A DNA stretch of 64,000 nt, taken from assembly GCA_030430575.1 (NCBI GenBank), contig JAUIKF010000009.1, positions 62,001 to 126,000 of the forward strand, written 5' to 3'. Source of the stretch: Bacteroidia bacterium. Its GTDB lineage: Bacteria > Bacteroidota > Bacteroidia > J057. Shown here one piece after another: positions 11,401 to 20,067 of this stretch. Every line of letters starts with the position of its first letter. Position 1 is the first letter of the stretch. Under the pieces are notes generated by a model. The model had not been told where the DNA came from. It did not search any database and worked only from the letters and a program-made list of their open reading frames with translations. The position numbers and the translations under genes were made by a program.

Positions 11401-13668
11401 GTCACCTTTAGCGTTACTTCCTCTGACAATTGTCCCAATGAATTTCTAAGACAAGATACAGGCATGCCTTCCGGCTCTATTTTCCCTAAAGGGACCACCA
11501 CCAATAGCTATACTGTATTTGACGCCAGTGGAAATTCTTCCACCTGCTCCTTCACCATCACGGTAAATGATACCGAGGCCCCTGTGGCCAATTGCCCTTC
11601 CGATATCACGGTTTCCAATGACCAGGATGCATGTGGTGCTTTTGTCACCTACGCAGTAACTTTGTCAGACAACTGTCCAAACGAGAGCCTGAATCAAGAT
11701 GATGGCCAGGCTTCTGGCACGACTTTCCCCATCGGTGTGACCACCAATATTTTTACTGCTACAGACGCAAGCGGCAATACCGGCACTTGCTCCTTTACCG
11801 TGACGGTAAATGATACCCAGAATCCCGTTGTGAATTGCCCTGCTCCAATCAGTGTTTCCAATGACCTCGGCTTTTGTGAAGCTGTGGTGAGTTTTCCCAT
11901 GACTACAGCGGATAACTGCGGAGGCGAAATCCTCAGCCAGACGGCAGGCCAGGCCGCTGGCAGCAGTTTCCCTGTAGGCGTAACCACGAACAGCTTTCTG
12001 GTCACTGATGCCAGCGGCAATACGGCAAGCTGCTCCTTTACAGTCACGGTCACCGACGACGAGAACCCTCAAATCACCTGCCCAGCCAATATCGTGGTAA
12101 GTAATGATGCCAATAGTTGTAATGCTGTGGTAAGTTATACAGCACCTCAAGGTACAGACAACTGTCCTGGTTCTGTAACCGACCTTGACGAAGGCTTAGG
12201 CTCTAGCTCAGCTTTCTCTATTGGTACTGCCACTGAGACTTATCTGGTCGTAGATGCTCATGGCAATACCAATGCCTGTTCCTTCACCATCACCGTCAAC
12301 GATGTCGACAACCCTGTTTTTGCGTGCCCCACTTCAAACGTTGTTCGCACCACTGACTTAGCCATGTGTGACCATCTGGCCGTAGGTCAGGACCTCGATC
12401 CAGGTGTTTCAGACAACTGCTCGATTCAGTCATTAACCAATGACTACAACCAATCCAACAGCCTCGATGGGGCAGTATTTCCTAAAGGAAAAACCCTTGT
12501 CACCTGGACGGCGACAGATCCCTCTGGCAATAGTACTGTCTGTGCATACAACATCAAGATCAACGATAAAGAAGCGCCCATTTTTGACAATTGTCCCGCT
12601 GACACCACCCTTACCATTCCCTTCGCTGCCGGAGGTAGCTACCATACCTGGGCGGCCCTTACGGCCTCCGACAACTGCAATAGCCTGGGTCAATTGACCA
12701 TTACGGGCTTTCCGCTCAGCGGTAGCTTCTTCTCCGTCGGCACTACCCCTGTCAACTGGACAGCAACGGACAAGAAGAACAACACCAGCAACTGTGACTT
12801 CAATGTCACGGTAGTAGAACAAGGTGCTCCCACTCCTCCAGGCTGGACCAACGGAGGCGTTGGGAATAGCAATAGCTGTGCGACCAACTATGATGCTACT
12901 AGCGGCACCCTGACTATCATTACCAGTGGGGGTAATATCAGCGGAACCACTGATGATTTCTGTGGAATTACCCTCCCCAACAGCGACCAATTCATCGATT
13001 TCCGTGCACGTGTGACCCCTCCCGGAACGGGTTATTACGATCAAGCGGGCATCATGATGCGCCAGAGCTTGAATGGCAATGCTGCTTGTGCATCCATGTA
13101 TCTGACGGGTACGAGCATTCCTGTGATGGGCTTTCGCCCCTCCGCGGGCAGTATGCCTTTGGGCACAGCAGCCACAGCCGTTACGACGCCCTATTGGGTG
13201 CGTTTGTATCGCTTTGGTGGCGTGATCCAAGGCTATATCTCCGCCGATGGTGTGAACTGGACTTTGGTCAAGAGCTATCCCAATGTGCTGAGCAGCCCGC
13301 TCTATTTGGCGCTGTTTGCCAAGACCTCAGGCACACAAGGTACGGCCACGATCGACAATATCTCGATCAATGGGACGGCAGCGAGAATGGGCCTCCTGGC
13401 TGAAGAGACGGCTTTAGACCTACAAGCCTACCCCAACCCTTTCAGTGAAGACCTCTTCATCAAAGTCGCCAACGCCCTTCCGGGCGAGAACTACCAGGTT
13501 CGCCTTTCGAACATGATGGGCCAACGCGTCTACGGCTATGAGACGGGTGCTTCGCCTGAAGGCACCATCGACCAGCGAATCTCACTGGAGCACTTGGCAG
13601 CAGGAACCTACCTGCTGGAGGTGCGTGCGGGCGTGCAGCGGAAGACAATCAAAGTTCGAAAGTTTTAG
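8458..13668 (+). CDS. Glycine-rich/beta-solenoid/HYR T9SS surface protein
   Basis: 1736 residues from the ATG at 8458. That start is chosen because the frame's earlier GTG (8407) lies upstream of the -7 box. The signal segment ends near HLEAQT. A glycine-rich domain (about 40-328; GGGGGGGYSGG) resembles the Gly_rich family also found in ALK-type receptors. A region at about 328-790 repeats phrases such as LTNNGLIEVDS and is probably a parallel beta-solenoid. About eight HYR repeats follow (about 798-1450), then the DUF1349 domain and a T9SS type-A sorting domain. The protein ends KVRKF instead of the family's KVVKQ because a palindromic element (13663-13717) supplies the last codons and the TAG stop. 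Its closest relative here is the protein at 20838-26087, with the same domain order. Confidence 0.92.
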   Translation: MRANQNYLFTKALNPFNKIVGPRGPIVLLSLLLGFCFHLEAQTTLTSGMESTKNYGGSGCEDFVIGADVEYVRLKLRGADGGNTEISGGGCNVSKKGGSGAELEVIFKVDANATTLSPNGEIRIMPGEHGYGESRSNCTKYSYGGGGGSSGVLYKAPNSSDWQALVIAGAGGGSNCDGPRPQNRSNDGGGAQNSGSPGDGKGGDEKRTASTDVSGGGGGYTSNGGGGAESPFSTHYTTPRCGADGSQAGGGTTPRRGGNGFSGGGYARSGGGGGGGYSGGNGGNLRAAGGGGSSYIVSNTTYMHWTIQDAAGSTGGGSERNGYVTIEGTLLTWTGATSEDWNIADNWSPPILPTSQTPVLIPDVTTDPVIKNSYGPRTCRYMFIEAGGLLTIDAGGALEIPESDTSGIMCQGDIVNDGTLTVGSNTTRIEYAGIHLDETGTLTNNGLIEVDSAGYVGLYVNGPSSIFTNNVNGVFNAGKNARILANALSADTSGTIINHGAISVENGLYLGIILVDGAILENKSGASISLKHFTATQSQVLGISTDATMKNWGSIVVDDCQMGAFGIFDGAAFYNYSGGYLGLGISQSVFNGLYIANNPGKNNIFSNDGTVEVLKVRSTGGWANSGTFTNNGSMTFNKNLIINSDVTSQSNGPCGFIRVNGKAASGASFVNDGVIVVNRNGRHYLRGTNNGVISNLQNVYTGDIEGGNNGHIFKPKNGTCNIIGLASIGNSPTYTIDQNWYADAAQSQLAAEYFSEGNALEPLQNIPNIFLYVTITNGGNSCDTVIPVRVNLVDNIPPTIDDCPADITVDNDPGKCGAVVNFLPIATDNCNFVNSSQPAGLPSGSEFPVGTTLNTFLAEDGTGNTTVCSFNVTVNDVEAPVMTCPQNIVLTTDPGQCDAAYSYSLPTTDNCTGYIVYLIGGISSNNTFPKGVTTNSFRAEDGAGNTSTCSFTVTINDEEAPVADCPDNMTVSTDLGVCEAEVTFSVTSSDNCPNEFLRQDTGMPSGSIFPKGTTTNSYTVFDASGNSSTCSFTITVNDTEAPVANCPSDITVSNDQDACGAFVTYAVTLSDNCPNESLNQDDGQASGTTFPIGVTTNIFTATDASGNTGTCSFTVTVNDTQNPVVNCPAPISVSNDLGFCEAVVSFPMTTADNCGGEILSQTAGQAAGSSFPVGVTTNSFLVTDASGNTASCSFTVTVTDDENPQITCPANIVVSNDANSCNAVVSYTAPQGTDNCPGSVTDLDEGLGSSSAFSIGTATETYLVVDAHGNTNACSFTITVNDVDNPVFACPTSNVVRTTDLAMCDHLAVGQDLDPGVSDNCSIQSLTNDYNQSNSLDGAVFPKGKTLVTWTATDPSGNSTVCAYNIKINDKEAPIFDNCPADTTLTIPFAAGGSYHTWAALTASDNCNSLGQLTITGFPLSGSFFSVGTTPVNWTATDKKNNTSNCDFNVTVVEQGAPTPPGWTNGGVGNSNSCATNYDATSGTLTIITSGGNISGTTDDFCGITLPNSDQFIDFRARVTPPGTGYYDQAGIMMRQSLNGNAACASMYLTGTSIPVMGFRPSAGSMPLGTAATAVTTPYWVRLYRFGGVIQGYISADGVNWTLVKSYPNVLSSPLYLALFAKTSGTQGTATIDNISINGTAARMGLLAEETALDLQAYPNPFSEDLFIKVANALPGENYQVRLSNMMGQRVYGYETGASPEGTIDQRISLEHLAAGTYLLEVRAGVQRKTIKVRKF

Positions 13669-13717
13669 GTTCTATGTTCTAAGCACGCACCTAGCACATA
13701 AAACATAGCACCTAAAA
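13663..13717. repeat. GTTC-type palindromic element overlapping the gene 3' end
   Basis: Arms TTTTAGGTTCTATGTT (13663-13678) and AACATAGCACCTAAAA (13702-13717) match at 15 of 16 positions. The left arm contains the TAG stop of the HYR gene. It resembles the elements inside the kinase genes and at 40603-40676. Confidence 0.7.
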
Positions 13718-13726
13718 CGGTTCTTC

Positions 13727-13752
13727 AAACCGCCTTCGGGCGGTTTTTTTTT
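13727..13752 (+). terminator. Rho-independent terminator
   Basis: Stem AAACCGCC-TTCG-GGCGGTTT followed by a long T run, downstream of the HYR gene and directly before the HTCS remnant. Confidence 0.88.
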
Positions 13753-13768
13753 ACCCCATTGCATTCAC

Positions 13769-13776
13769 TACCTTTA
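13769..13776 (+). promoter_or_regulatory. Possible -7 box for a leaderless transcript
   Basis: TACCTTTA, a near match to TAnnTTTG, ends 3 bp before the ATG at 13780. If used, transcription would start at or very near the start codon. Confidence 0.35.
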
Positions 13777-13779
13777 GAT

Positions 13780-16700
13780 ATGGGTAAGATCAGACTTTAC
13801 CTAGTTATTACCTGCCTACTATGGGGACTGACCTATCAGGGAGTCACCCAAGTACCTGATTTTGCCAATTTGGGGGCATATCCTACCAGACACTTTGTGG
13901 AAGCGGATTATGGAGGACACCAACAGAATTTTTGTGCGATACAAGATGATAGAGGGCTTATTTACATAGGGAATTACAGCAGTCTACTGGTTCATGATGG
14001 GGTAGGATTTCGGAGATATACAACTCCTGGTCGCACAGCCATAAAGAGTTTGGCCAAAGACGATCAAGGACGTGTTTTCTATGCAGGAGATCGTGGATTT
14101 GGATACATCTCTTCAGATTCTATTGGGCAGTTGGTTTTTATGCCGCTTGTTGATCGTTTGCCTGATCAGGTTAAAGACGTTCGGGAATTCAAACGGCTAG
14201 CTATTTCAAGTGAGGGCGTCTTTGTATCTACAGGTAGTTATCTCCTCCAAATAGAACGAGATAAAGATGCGACTGGTGCTTTTCCTTATTCAACAATTAA
14301 ATTTTGGAAACCCCAGGGGGAATTTGGTCTTGTATTCGTCTTTAAAAATGAGACATATGTAGAAGACACAGGACATGGATGGATGAAATGGGAAGCGGGA
14401 GCGCTTGTCCCTGTAGCAGTAGATGATGGGATAACACTAGAAAATATTTCTGCACTTATTCCACTCAAAGAACCTGGCTCACAAGAAGTAGATAAAGCCC
14501 TTATTGCGACACAAGAAGGCCAGGTTTTTGAGTTTGATGGCAAAAAAATCACCCAATTTGGCCTCGACCAAGAGGCTTCTCTTCTCCTTCATCAATCCTG
14601 GATCACAGGGGGCATACAATTACCCAATCAACATATTGCCTTAGTAGTTAAGTTTAAGGGACTGTTGGTTCTGAATCAGCAAGGGGAGTTGATCAGGTTA
14701 TTGGACAAATCTGCTGGCTTGAGTGGTCTTAGTATAAATGGCATTTACCCTGACGGTCAAGGTGGGTTATGGTTATCAAGAAGTACAGGCTTGACACGGC
14801 TGTTGTATCCATTTCCCCTTGCCTATTTCTCAGAAGATGTAGGCGTTAATGGGATCATGTATGGAATGGTAAAACGCCCTGACCACCTTTACATTTCAAC
14901 CGATAGAGGCATCTTTATCTCAAGATCTTCTCCTTCAGCTACAGGGGAACTATTTGAAAAAATTCCAGAACTTAATTCACATTCCTTTTCGATCCTATCC
15001 ACAGGTTCTTCCGTCCTTGCAAGTGTAGCAAGAACGGGTGTGATTGAGATAAAAGGCAAGGACTATAGGGTCATCTCCCCTGCAAAACCCACAAAGCTGC
15101 CAGTAGATATCCTGGCTTCCCGATTCTCGAATCAATTATATTTTGTGGGCTATAATGAATGGGCCAATTTGCTGTATAAAAGGGGGAATAAATGGCAAAT
15201 TATCCATTTGAAAAATGGTACGAAGGACCAAATTCGTTCTATGGCAGAAGAGGCACCCGGCCTCCTATGGATGGCAACACTTAAAGGGGTTTTCATAAGG
15301 GTTGAAATTCCTGAATTGGCAGATACCAACTTTATTCATTTACATCCTGAACTGGATACCTTGACACCAAATGTAAAGCGTTTTGAACTGGATAAATCCA
15401 GTTCAGGCAATGGCTCAAGCTTATATGAGATAAATGGCCGGGTCATGTTCTGTACCCATAAAGGACTCAAAAGATTTGATAAAGAAAAAGAGGAATTTGT
15501 TCCTGATTCAAGTTTCTATCCAGGCTTATACAATAACCCTGTCACCAATTTTGCCTTGGGGGCCAATGGAATCATTTGGTCAAGAAATACCTTAAGCTAT
15601 AATAGCTACGGCTATTTTGCCCCAAACAAACCAGGAAGTTATACATTTGAACCCGCTCACTTTATGAGTGTGGTTGGACACGTCCAAAAAAGAAGGATGA
15701 TTCCTGAATCGCCAGAAAGCCAAGGTTTATGGCTCCTGGGCAGTAATGGCTTTCATTATGGTGCCCCCGCTGATTTACACCATCAACCTCATAAATATAG
15801 TGCCTGGGTGAGGACGGTTTATGCAAATGGTGATTCCTTAATTTTTGCAGGAGCAGACGGAGGAAATCCTAAAGTGCCAGAAGTCCCTGCCGTGAAATTT
15901 GCCCAAAATTCTTTCCGATTTGAATATGCTGCCCCCAGTTTTGACAAATTTGAAAAAAATGTCTTTCAGGTTTTTCTGGAAGGCTTTGACAAAAAGTGGT
16001 CAGATTGGACGACAGAGACGAAGAAGGATTATACTAATGTGCCTGAGGGTAAGTATGTCTTCAGGGTAAAAGCAAAAAATATTTATCAGGAAATTAGCGA
16101 AGAAGGGACTTATACGGTTCAGGTCTTGCCGCCTTGGTATAGGACCTGGTGGGCGTATTTGGGATACCTGACTTTGTTGGGGGGAGCCATATTTTTGTAT
16201 ACCCGATGGCGAGAAAGGCGCCTAAGGGTCAAGAATCTCGAATTGGAGGCCATAATTGCCGAACGGACGCAGGAATTGGCGCAAAAGAATGAGCAATTGT
16301 TGGAAATGGACCAGGTCAAAACACGCTTTTTTACCAATATTTCCCACGAATTTCGAACGCCCATGACCGTGATCCTGGGGATGATAGACCAGATCGAGCA
16401 ATATCCTGAAAAATGGATAAAAAAGGGGAGCACCATCGTCAGGCGAAACAGCCTGCAAGTCCTCAATCTGATCAATCAGATTCTCGATTTACGCAAACTG
16501 GAGTTTGGCAGTATGAAGATGGAATGGATCCATGGCGACATTATCCAATACATTCGTTACATCTACGAGTCCTTTCATTCCCTGGCTGAGGACAAAGACC
16601 TTCAATACAAATTCCACACAGAGGTCGAAGAGCTCTTCATGGACTATGACAAGGACAAAGTCTTGTCTATCGTCTCGAATTTGCTTTCAAATGCGATAAA

Positions 16701-17322
16701 GTATACCCCGGAAGGGGGGAGGGTAAGTCTGAACGTCCGAAAGTCTGAGAGTTTGATTGTTGATAAAAAAACTGAACTTTCAGACCATCAGACACTCAGA
16801 CATTCAGACCTTCTTATCGAAGTCTCCGACAGCGGCCTCGGCATCCCGCCCGAGAAGCTCCCCCATATCTTCGACCGATTTTATCAGGTAGATGATAGCT
16901 CCACGAGAGTGGGGAGTGGGACAGGCGTAGGACTGGCCTTGGTGAAGGAATTGGTGAAATTGATGGAGGGCAATATTGCGGTGGAAAGTGAAGTGGGCAA
17001 AGGGAGTACATTCACTGTTGAGCTTCCAGTAAGGCAGTCGGTGTCCGAAATATCGGATGCTGAATTGCCCATTATTCCTACTGCTAAGGTGGACAAAGAA
17101 GAAATCAAGCCTGCTTCCAATGGGGAAGAGCTCCCCACCTTATTGATTGTCGAAGACAATAAGGACGTCGTCCAGTACCTAGTGGGATGTCTCGAAGAGC
17201 AGTATCGACTCTTAATCACCTACAATGGGCAAGAAGGTATAGATCGCGCCCTCGAAACGGTGCCGGACCTGATCCTTTGCGATGTATGTGAGTCCCAGGG
17301 GAGAAATATGGATTACCAATGA
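13780..17322 (+). CDS. Hybrid two-component sensor (HTCS), C-terminally truncated
   Basis: The ATG at 13780 is preferred over a TTG at 13759 because it starts a clean signal peptide (MGKIRLYLVITCLLWGLTYQ). The protein has a periplasmic Reg_prop-type beta-propeller, a Y_Y_Y domain (KDYTNVPEGKYVFRVKAKN), one membrane segment (about 16143-16200), then HisKA and HATPase domains. The phosphoacceptor is His856 in ISHEFRTP; the N, G1 and G2 boxes are present (SNAIKYTPEGG, DSGLGIP, GTGVGLAL). The linker before the G1 box is lengthened by a palindromic insertion (16726-16810). The receiver domain begins (TLLIVEDNKDVVQYL) but stops at LILCDV, where the sequence passes out of frame into a second HTCS. 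The phospho-accepting loop, the rest of the receiver and the AraC output domain are missing. It could still bind ligand and autophosphorylate, but cannot act on DNA itself. Confidence 0.85.
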   Translation: MGKIRLYLVITCLLWGLTYQGVTQVPDFANLGAYPTRHFVEADYGGHQQNFCAIQDDRGLIYIGNYSSLLVHDGVGFRRYTTPGRTAIKSLAKDDQGRVFYAGDRGFGYISSDSIGQLVFMPLVDRLPDQVKDVREFKRLAISSEGVFVSTGSYLLQIERDKDATGAFPYSTIKFWKPQGEFGLVFVFKNETYVEDTGHGWMKWEAGALVPVAVDDGITLENISALIPLKEPGSQEVDKALIATQEGQVFEFDGKKITQFGLDQEASLLLHQSWITGGIQLPNQHIALVVKFKGLLVLNQQGELIRLLDKSAGLSGLSINGIYPDGQGGLWLSRSTGLTRLLYPFPLAYFSEDVGVNGIMYGMVKRPDHLYISTDRGIFISRSSPSATGELFEKIPELNSHSFSILSTGSSVLASVARTGVIEIKGKDYRVISPAKPTKLPVDILASRFSNQLYFVGYNEWANLLYKRGNKWQIIHLKNGTKDQIRSMAEEAPGLLWMATLKGVFIRVEIPELADTNFIHLHPELDTLTPNVKRFELDKSSSGNGSSLYEINGRVMFCTHKGLKRFDKEKEEFVPDSSFYPGLYNNPVTNFALGANGIIWSRNTLSYNSYGYFAPNKPGSYTFEPAHFMSVVGHVQKRRMIPESPESQGLWLLGSNGFHYGAPADLHHQPHKYSAWVRTVYANGDSLIFAGADGGNPKVPEVPAVKFAQNSFRFEYAAPSFDKFEKNVFQVFLEGFDKKWSDWTTETKKDYTNVPEGKYVFRVKAKNIYQEISEEGTYTVQVLPPWYRTWWAYLGYLTLLGGAIFLYTRWRERRLRVKNLELEAIIAERTQELAQKNEQLLEMDQVKTRFFTNISHEFRTPMTVILGMIDQIEQYPEKWIKKGSTIVRRNSLQVLNLINQILDLRKLEFGSMKMEWIHGDIIQYIRYIYESFHSLAEDKDLQYKFHTEVEELFMDYDKDKVLSIVSNLLSNAIKYTPEGGRVSLNVRKSESLIVDKKTELSDHQTLRHSDLLIEVSDSGLGIPPEKLPHIFDRFYQVDDSSTRVGSGTGVGLALVKELVKLMEGNIAVESEVGKGSTFTVELPVRQSVSEISDAELPIIPTAKVDKEEIKPASNGEELPTLLIVEDNKDVVQYLVGCLEEQYRLLITYNGQEGIDRALETVPDLILCDVCESQGRNMDYQ
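16726..16810. repeat. In-frame palindromic insertion in HATPase domain (HTCS A)
   Basis: GTCTGA-type inverted repeats (left arm near 16726-16755, right arm near 16775-16810) encode about 22 extra residues between the strand after YTPEGG and the G1 box. The three other kinases in the window carry a related insertion at the same place. Confidence 0.6.
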
Positions 17323-18139
17323 TCGCTTGTACCGGATAGACAGTTTGGGGAATCTTGATAAGGAAATCATTCTGGAAAAAGAGCGGGAAGATCGTATTTG
17401 GGCTTTTTGTCAAGACAAAACAGAAACCTGGTGGATAGGGTTAGGGGAAGAAAAGATCTATCTTTATCATGAACGGCTATTTGAAAAGCCTCAGCTTTTC
17501 ACCCAATACAATGGCTTTGACGCCCTCAGGAATACCCAAAAATGGCATTTCTTTGAAGATAGCCTGGGGATATGGATGGGCACTCAGAATGGTTTATTTC
17601 TCCTGGATAGGCAAAAGGGAGTAGTCGCCAGATTTGCGGAAGATGCAGGAGAAATGCATTTCCTTCCTGCGAGAATATTCCATCATATTCACCGAGATGA
17701 GGCAGGCGTATTTTGGTTAGCTACCGGCGACGCCGGTCTGATTAAGGTACATTCCAAAAGCCTCCTGGATAAGGATAATCCTCCCAACTACCTCCAACTC
17801 ACCCGCTCGCAGGGCATGCCCAGCAACGAACTGTATGCCTGTCTGGAAGATGAGGTTGATCACCTTTGGATCAGCACGGCCAACGGCCTGGTACAACTCG
17901 ATAAGAAGACCCTCAAGATCAATATTTATTTTGAGGAAGATGGAATTACGCACAACGAGTTTAACCGGATATCCTATTTTAAATCACCTTCCGGTATCAT
18001 GTATTTTGGCGGAATAAATGGGGTTAATCGCTTTGACCCTAAGGATTTTTACAACAAAAAGCCTTATGATCCGCCCTTAAAAATCTCGAAGGTTTTCAAG
18101 ATGACTGGACGCCGCTCAGCGGAAATGAACTGCAACTGA
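17282..18139 (+). pseudogene. Remnant of a second HTCS: beta-propeller fragment
   Basis: An open frame of 285 codons overlaps the end of the previous gene by 41 bp in another frame. It encodes propeller blades of an HTCS sensor (GEIWITNDRLYRID, DSLGIWMGTQNGLFLLD, GIMYFGGINGVNRFD) but has no signal peptide and no first blades. It begins abruptly at the junction with the truncated HTCS. It ends in a frameshift where most of the Y_Y_Y domain should be: after PPLKISKV the frame changes, and the other frame resumes with LEGFQDDW. The missing part is about 50 residues. It belongs with 18145-20067 as one broken gene. It is unlikely to be made as a stable exported protein. Confidence 0.75.
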
Positions 18140-18144
18140 GTGGA

Positions 18145-20067
18145 ATGCCCTTTGGACAATATCAGCTTCGCGTACGCGCACAAGGCCCTGATAAGCGATT
18201 TTCACAGGATGAAGTCGTATTGCCTATTTGGGTACATAAACCCTTTTTTCTGAAAACGTGGTTTCTCATCCTTGTGGCTGCCGCGCTGGGAATGACGCTC
18301 TGGCAAATATATTTCTGGCGAATCAGGTCATTAAGAAATCGGCAGATTCAGTTGGAAGAAATGGTAAGGGATCGCACCAAAAAAATTGTAGCGGACAAAA
18401 AGATCATCGAACAGCAGGCGGAAGAGTTACAGGAATTGGATCAAATGAAATCCCGTTTTTTTGCCAATATATCACACGAACTGCGAACACCTCTTACCCT
18501 CATTCTAGGTCCATTGGGTAGGGTATTGAAAAAAAACGATTATGGTCGGGAAACGGGGTCTTCTCTTCAATTGATGCAGTCAAATGGGAAGCACCTGCTA
18601 AAAAGGATCAATGAACTCCTTGAGCTCTCGCGCCTGGACGCGCGAAAGATAACTGTCCGCAAAGACGTGATTGAGCTAAAGCCTTTTCTCAAACGCTTAT
18701 TGTCAGAATTTGAGGGCGCTGCCAAGCTTAAACAAATTCAGCTTTTGCTGGATATGGGATCGGTAGACATTGGATCTTTCCAATCCGATCGCGACAAACT
18801 CGAAAAGATTTTGACCAACTTTCTCTCTAATGCGGTAAAATTTACGCCAGAAGGCGGAAGCGTAAAGCTCAAAGTTCAGGGTTCAGAGTTCAAAGTAGAA
18901 GACTCCACTCATCTAACTCTGAACCCTGAACTCCGAACTTCGAACCTTCTCCTGTCTGTCTCTGACACAGGTATCGGCATCCCTCAGGATGAGCTTGACA
19001 AGGTATTTGATCGCTTTTACCAGACGAATTCGTCTAACCAGGCTGGAGGGACGGGCATAGGCCTCTCTTTGGCAAAAGAGCTGGCGGAGCTAATGGGCGG
19101 AAAAGTCTGGGCAGAAAGTGAATTGGGCAAAGGTTCTTCTTTTAACCTGAAGCTCCCTATTAAAGAAGTGGCACTTGTTAAAGAAGTAGCACTTGAGGAA
19201 AGGGAAAAAACTCCTGTTCTGGAAAAGGAGGAAATAAAGCCTGTCGTAAATGAAAATACGCTAAAGGGTGGGGAAAAGCAAAAAGCTACCCTTTTACTTG
19301 CAGAAGACCATCCTGACATGCGCCGCTATATCTGCGAAGTGCTTTCGGATTATCAGGTGATTGCGGTTGAAAATGGGGCAAAAGCCCTGGCAGAATTGGA
19401 AGGCAGAAACGTCAAACCCCAAACTACAAACGTCAAACCTCAACCTTCGATTGACCTGATTGTCTCAGATATTATGATGCCCGTCATGGACGGGATGGAG
19501 TTGCTGAGGCACCTCAAAATGGACGATCGCTTTCGCCACCTTCCGGTGGTCATGCTCACCGCCCGTGCCGGGCTGGAAAGTAAGCTGGAAGCCCTGCGCA
19601 TCGGCATTGATGATTACCTCACCAAGCCTTTTGAAGAAGAGGAGCTAAAGGCTTCGATTGCCAATTTGCTGCGCAATTATCATAGCCGCCAGGCGATGCC
19701 CACTGATGGACAAGAGGCCACTGCCCCAACAGCGAATAGTGCCCATTCAGCTGCCGACATCAAGTGGTTGGAAGGCGTAGAGCAATCCATTATCCAGCAA
19801 CTCGGCGACAGCCGATTCACCCTCTCTGAGTTGGCCGACCAACTGGCTATGAGCCCACGGCGCATGCAACAAAAGATCAAAGCCCTCACGGGCCTTACGC
19901 CCAAGCAGTACCAGCGCGAAATCCAACTTGAAGCGGCGCGCCGCTTACTCGAAAGTGGCGAACTCGCCACTGTAGGAGAGGTCAGCTACCGCGTAGGGTT
20001 TGAGGATCAACACTATTTCTCAAAGCTTTTTTCCAAGCGCTTCGGGAAAATGCCAAGTGCTTATTGA
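18145..20067 (+). CDS. HTCS C-terminal half: TM, histidine kinase, receiver, AraC HTH
   Basis: 640 residues in the frame given; open sequence in the same frame extends upstream to about 18085 (EGFQDDWTPLSGNELQ). This is the distal part of a broken HTCS gene. Order: last Y_Y_Y strands (about 1-35), membrane segment (about 38-60), coiled coil, HisKA with His111 (ISHELRTP), HATPase (DTGIGIP; GTGIGLSL), receiver with phosphoacceptor Asp442 (SDIMMP), and AraC-type HTH (about 540-640; LSELADQLAMSPRRMQQK). The kinase carries a palindromic insertion (18873-18945), and the receiver carries an extra loop (RNVKPQTTNVKPQPS) from a related repeat. With the sensor separated by a deletion this is probably a decaying pseudogene. 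If translated from 18145 it would be a membrane-bound kinase-regulator without its sensor. Confidence 0.75.
   Translation: MPFGQYQLRVRAQGPDKRFSQDEVVLPIWVHKPFFLKTWFLILVAAALGMTLWQIYFWRIRSLRNRQIQLEEMVRDRTKKIVADKKIIEQQAEELQELDQMKSRFFANISHELRTPLTLILGPLGRVLKKNDYGRETGSSLQLMQSNGKHLLKRINELLELSRLDARKITVRKDVIELKPFLKRLLSEFEGAAKLKQIQLLLDMGSVDIGSFQSDRDKLEKILTNFLSNAVKFTPEGGSVKLKVQGSEFKVEDSTHLTLNPELRTSNLLLSVSDTGIGIPQDELDKVFDRFYQTNSSNQAGGTGIGLSLAKELAELMGGKVWAESELGKGSSFNLKLPIKEVALVKEVALEEREKTPVLEKEEIKPVVNENTLKGGEKQKATLLLAEDHPDMRRYICEVLSDYQVIAVENGAKALAELEGRNVKPQTTNVKPQPSIDLIVSDIMMPVMDGMELLRHLKMDDRFRHLPVVMLTARAGLESKLEALRIGIDDYLTKPFEEEELKASIANLLRNYHSRQAMPTDGQEATAPTANSAHSAADIKWLEGVEQSIIQQLGDSRFTLSELADQLAMSPRRMQQKIKALTGLTPKQYQREIQLEAARRLLESGELATVGEVSYRVGFEDQHYFSKLFSKRFGKMPSAY
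18873..18945. repeat. In-frame palindromic insertion in HATPase domain (HTCS B)
   Basis: GTTCAGGGTTCAGAGTT near 18874-18890 pairs with AACTCTGAACCCTGAACT near 18915-18932. The element encodes an extra loop of about 22 residues ending RTSNLL, just before the VSDTGIGIP box. Confidence 0.75.

Noticed and set aside
13759..13779. TTG start of the first HTCS remnant
   Set aside because: The ATG at 13780 directly begins the signal peptide and fits the possible -7 box.
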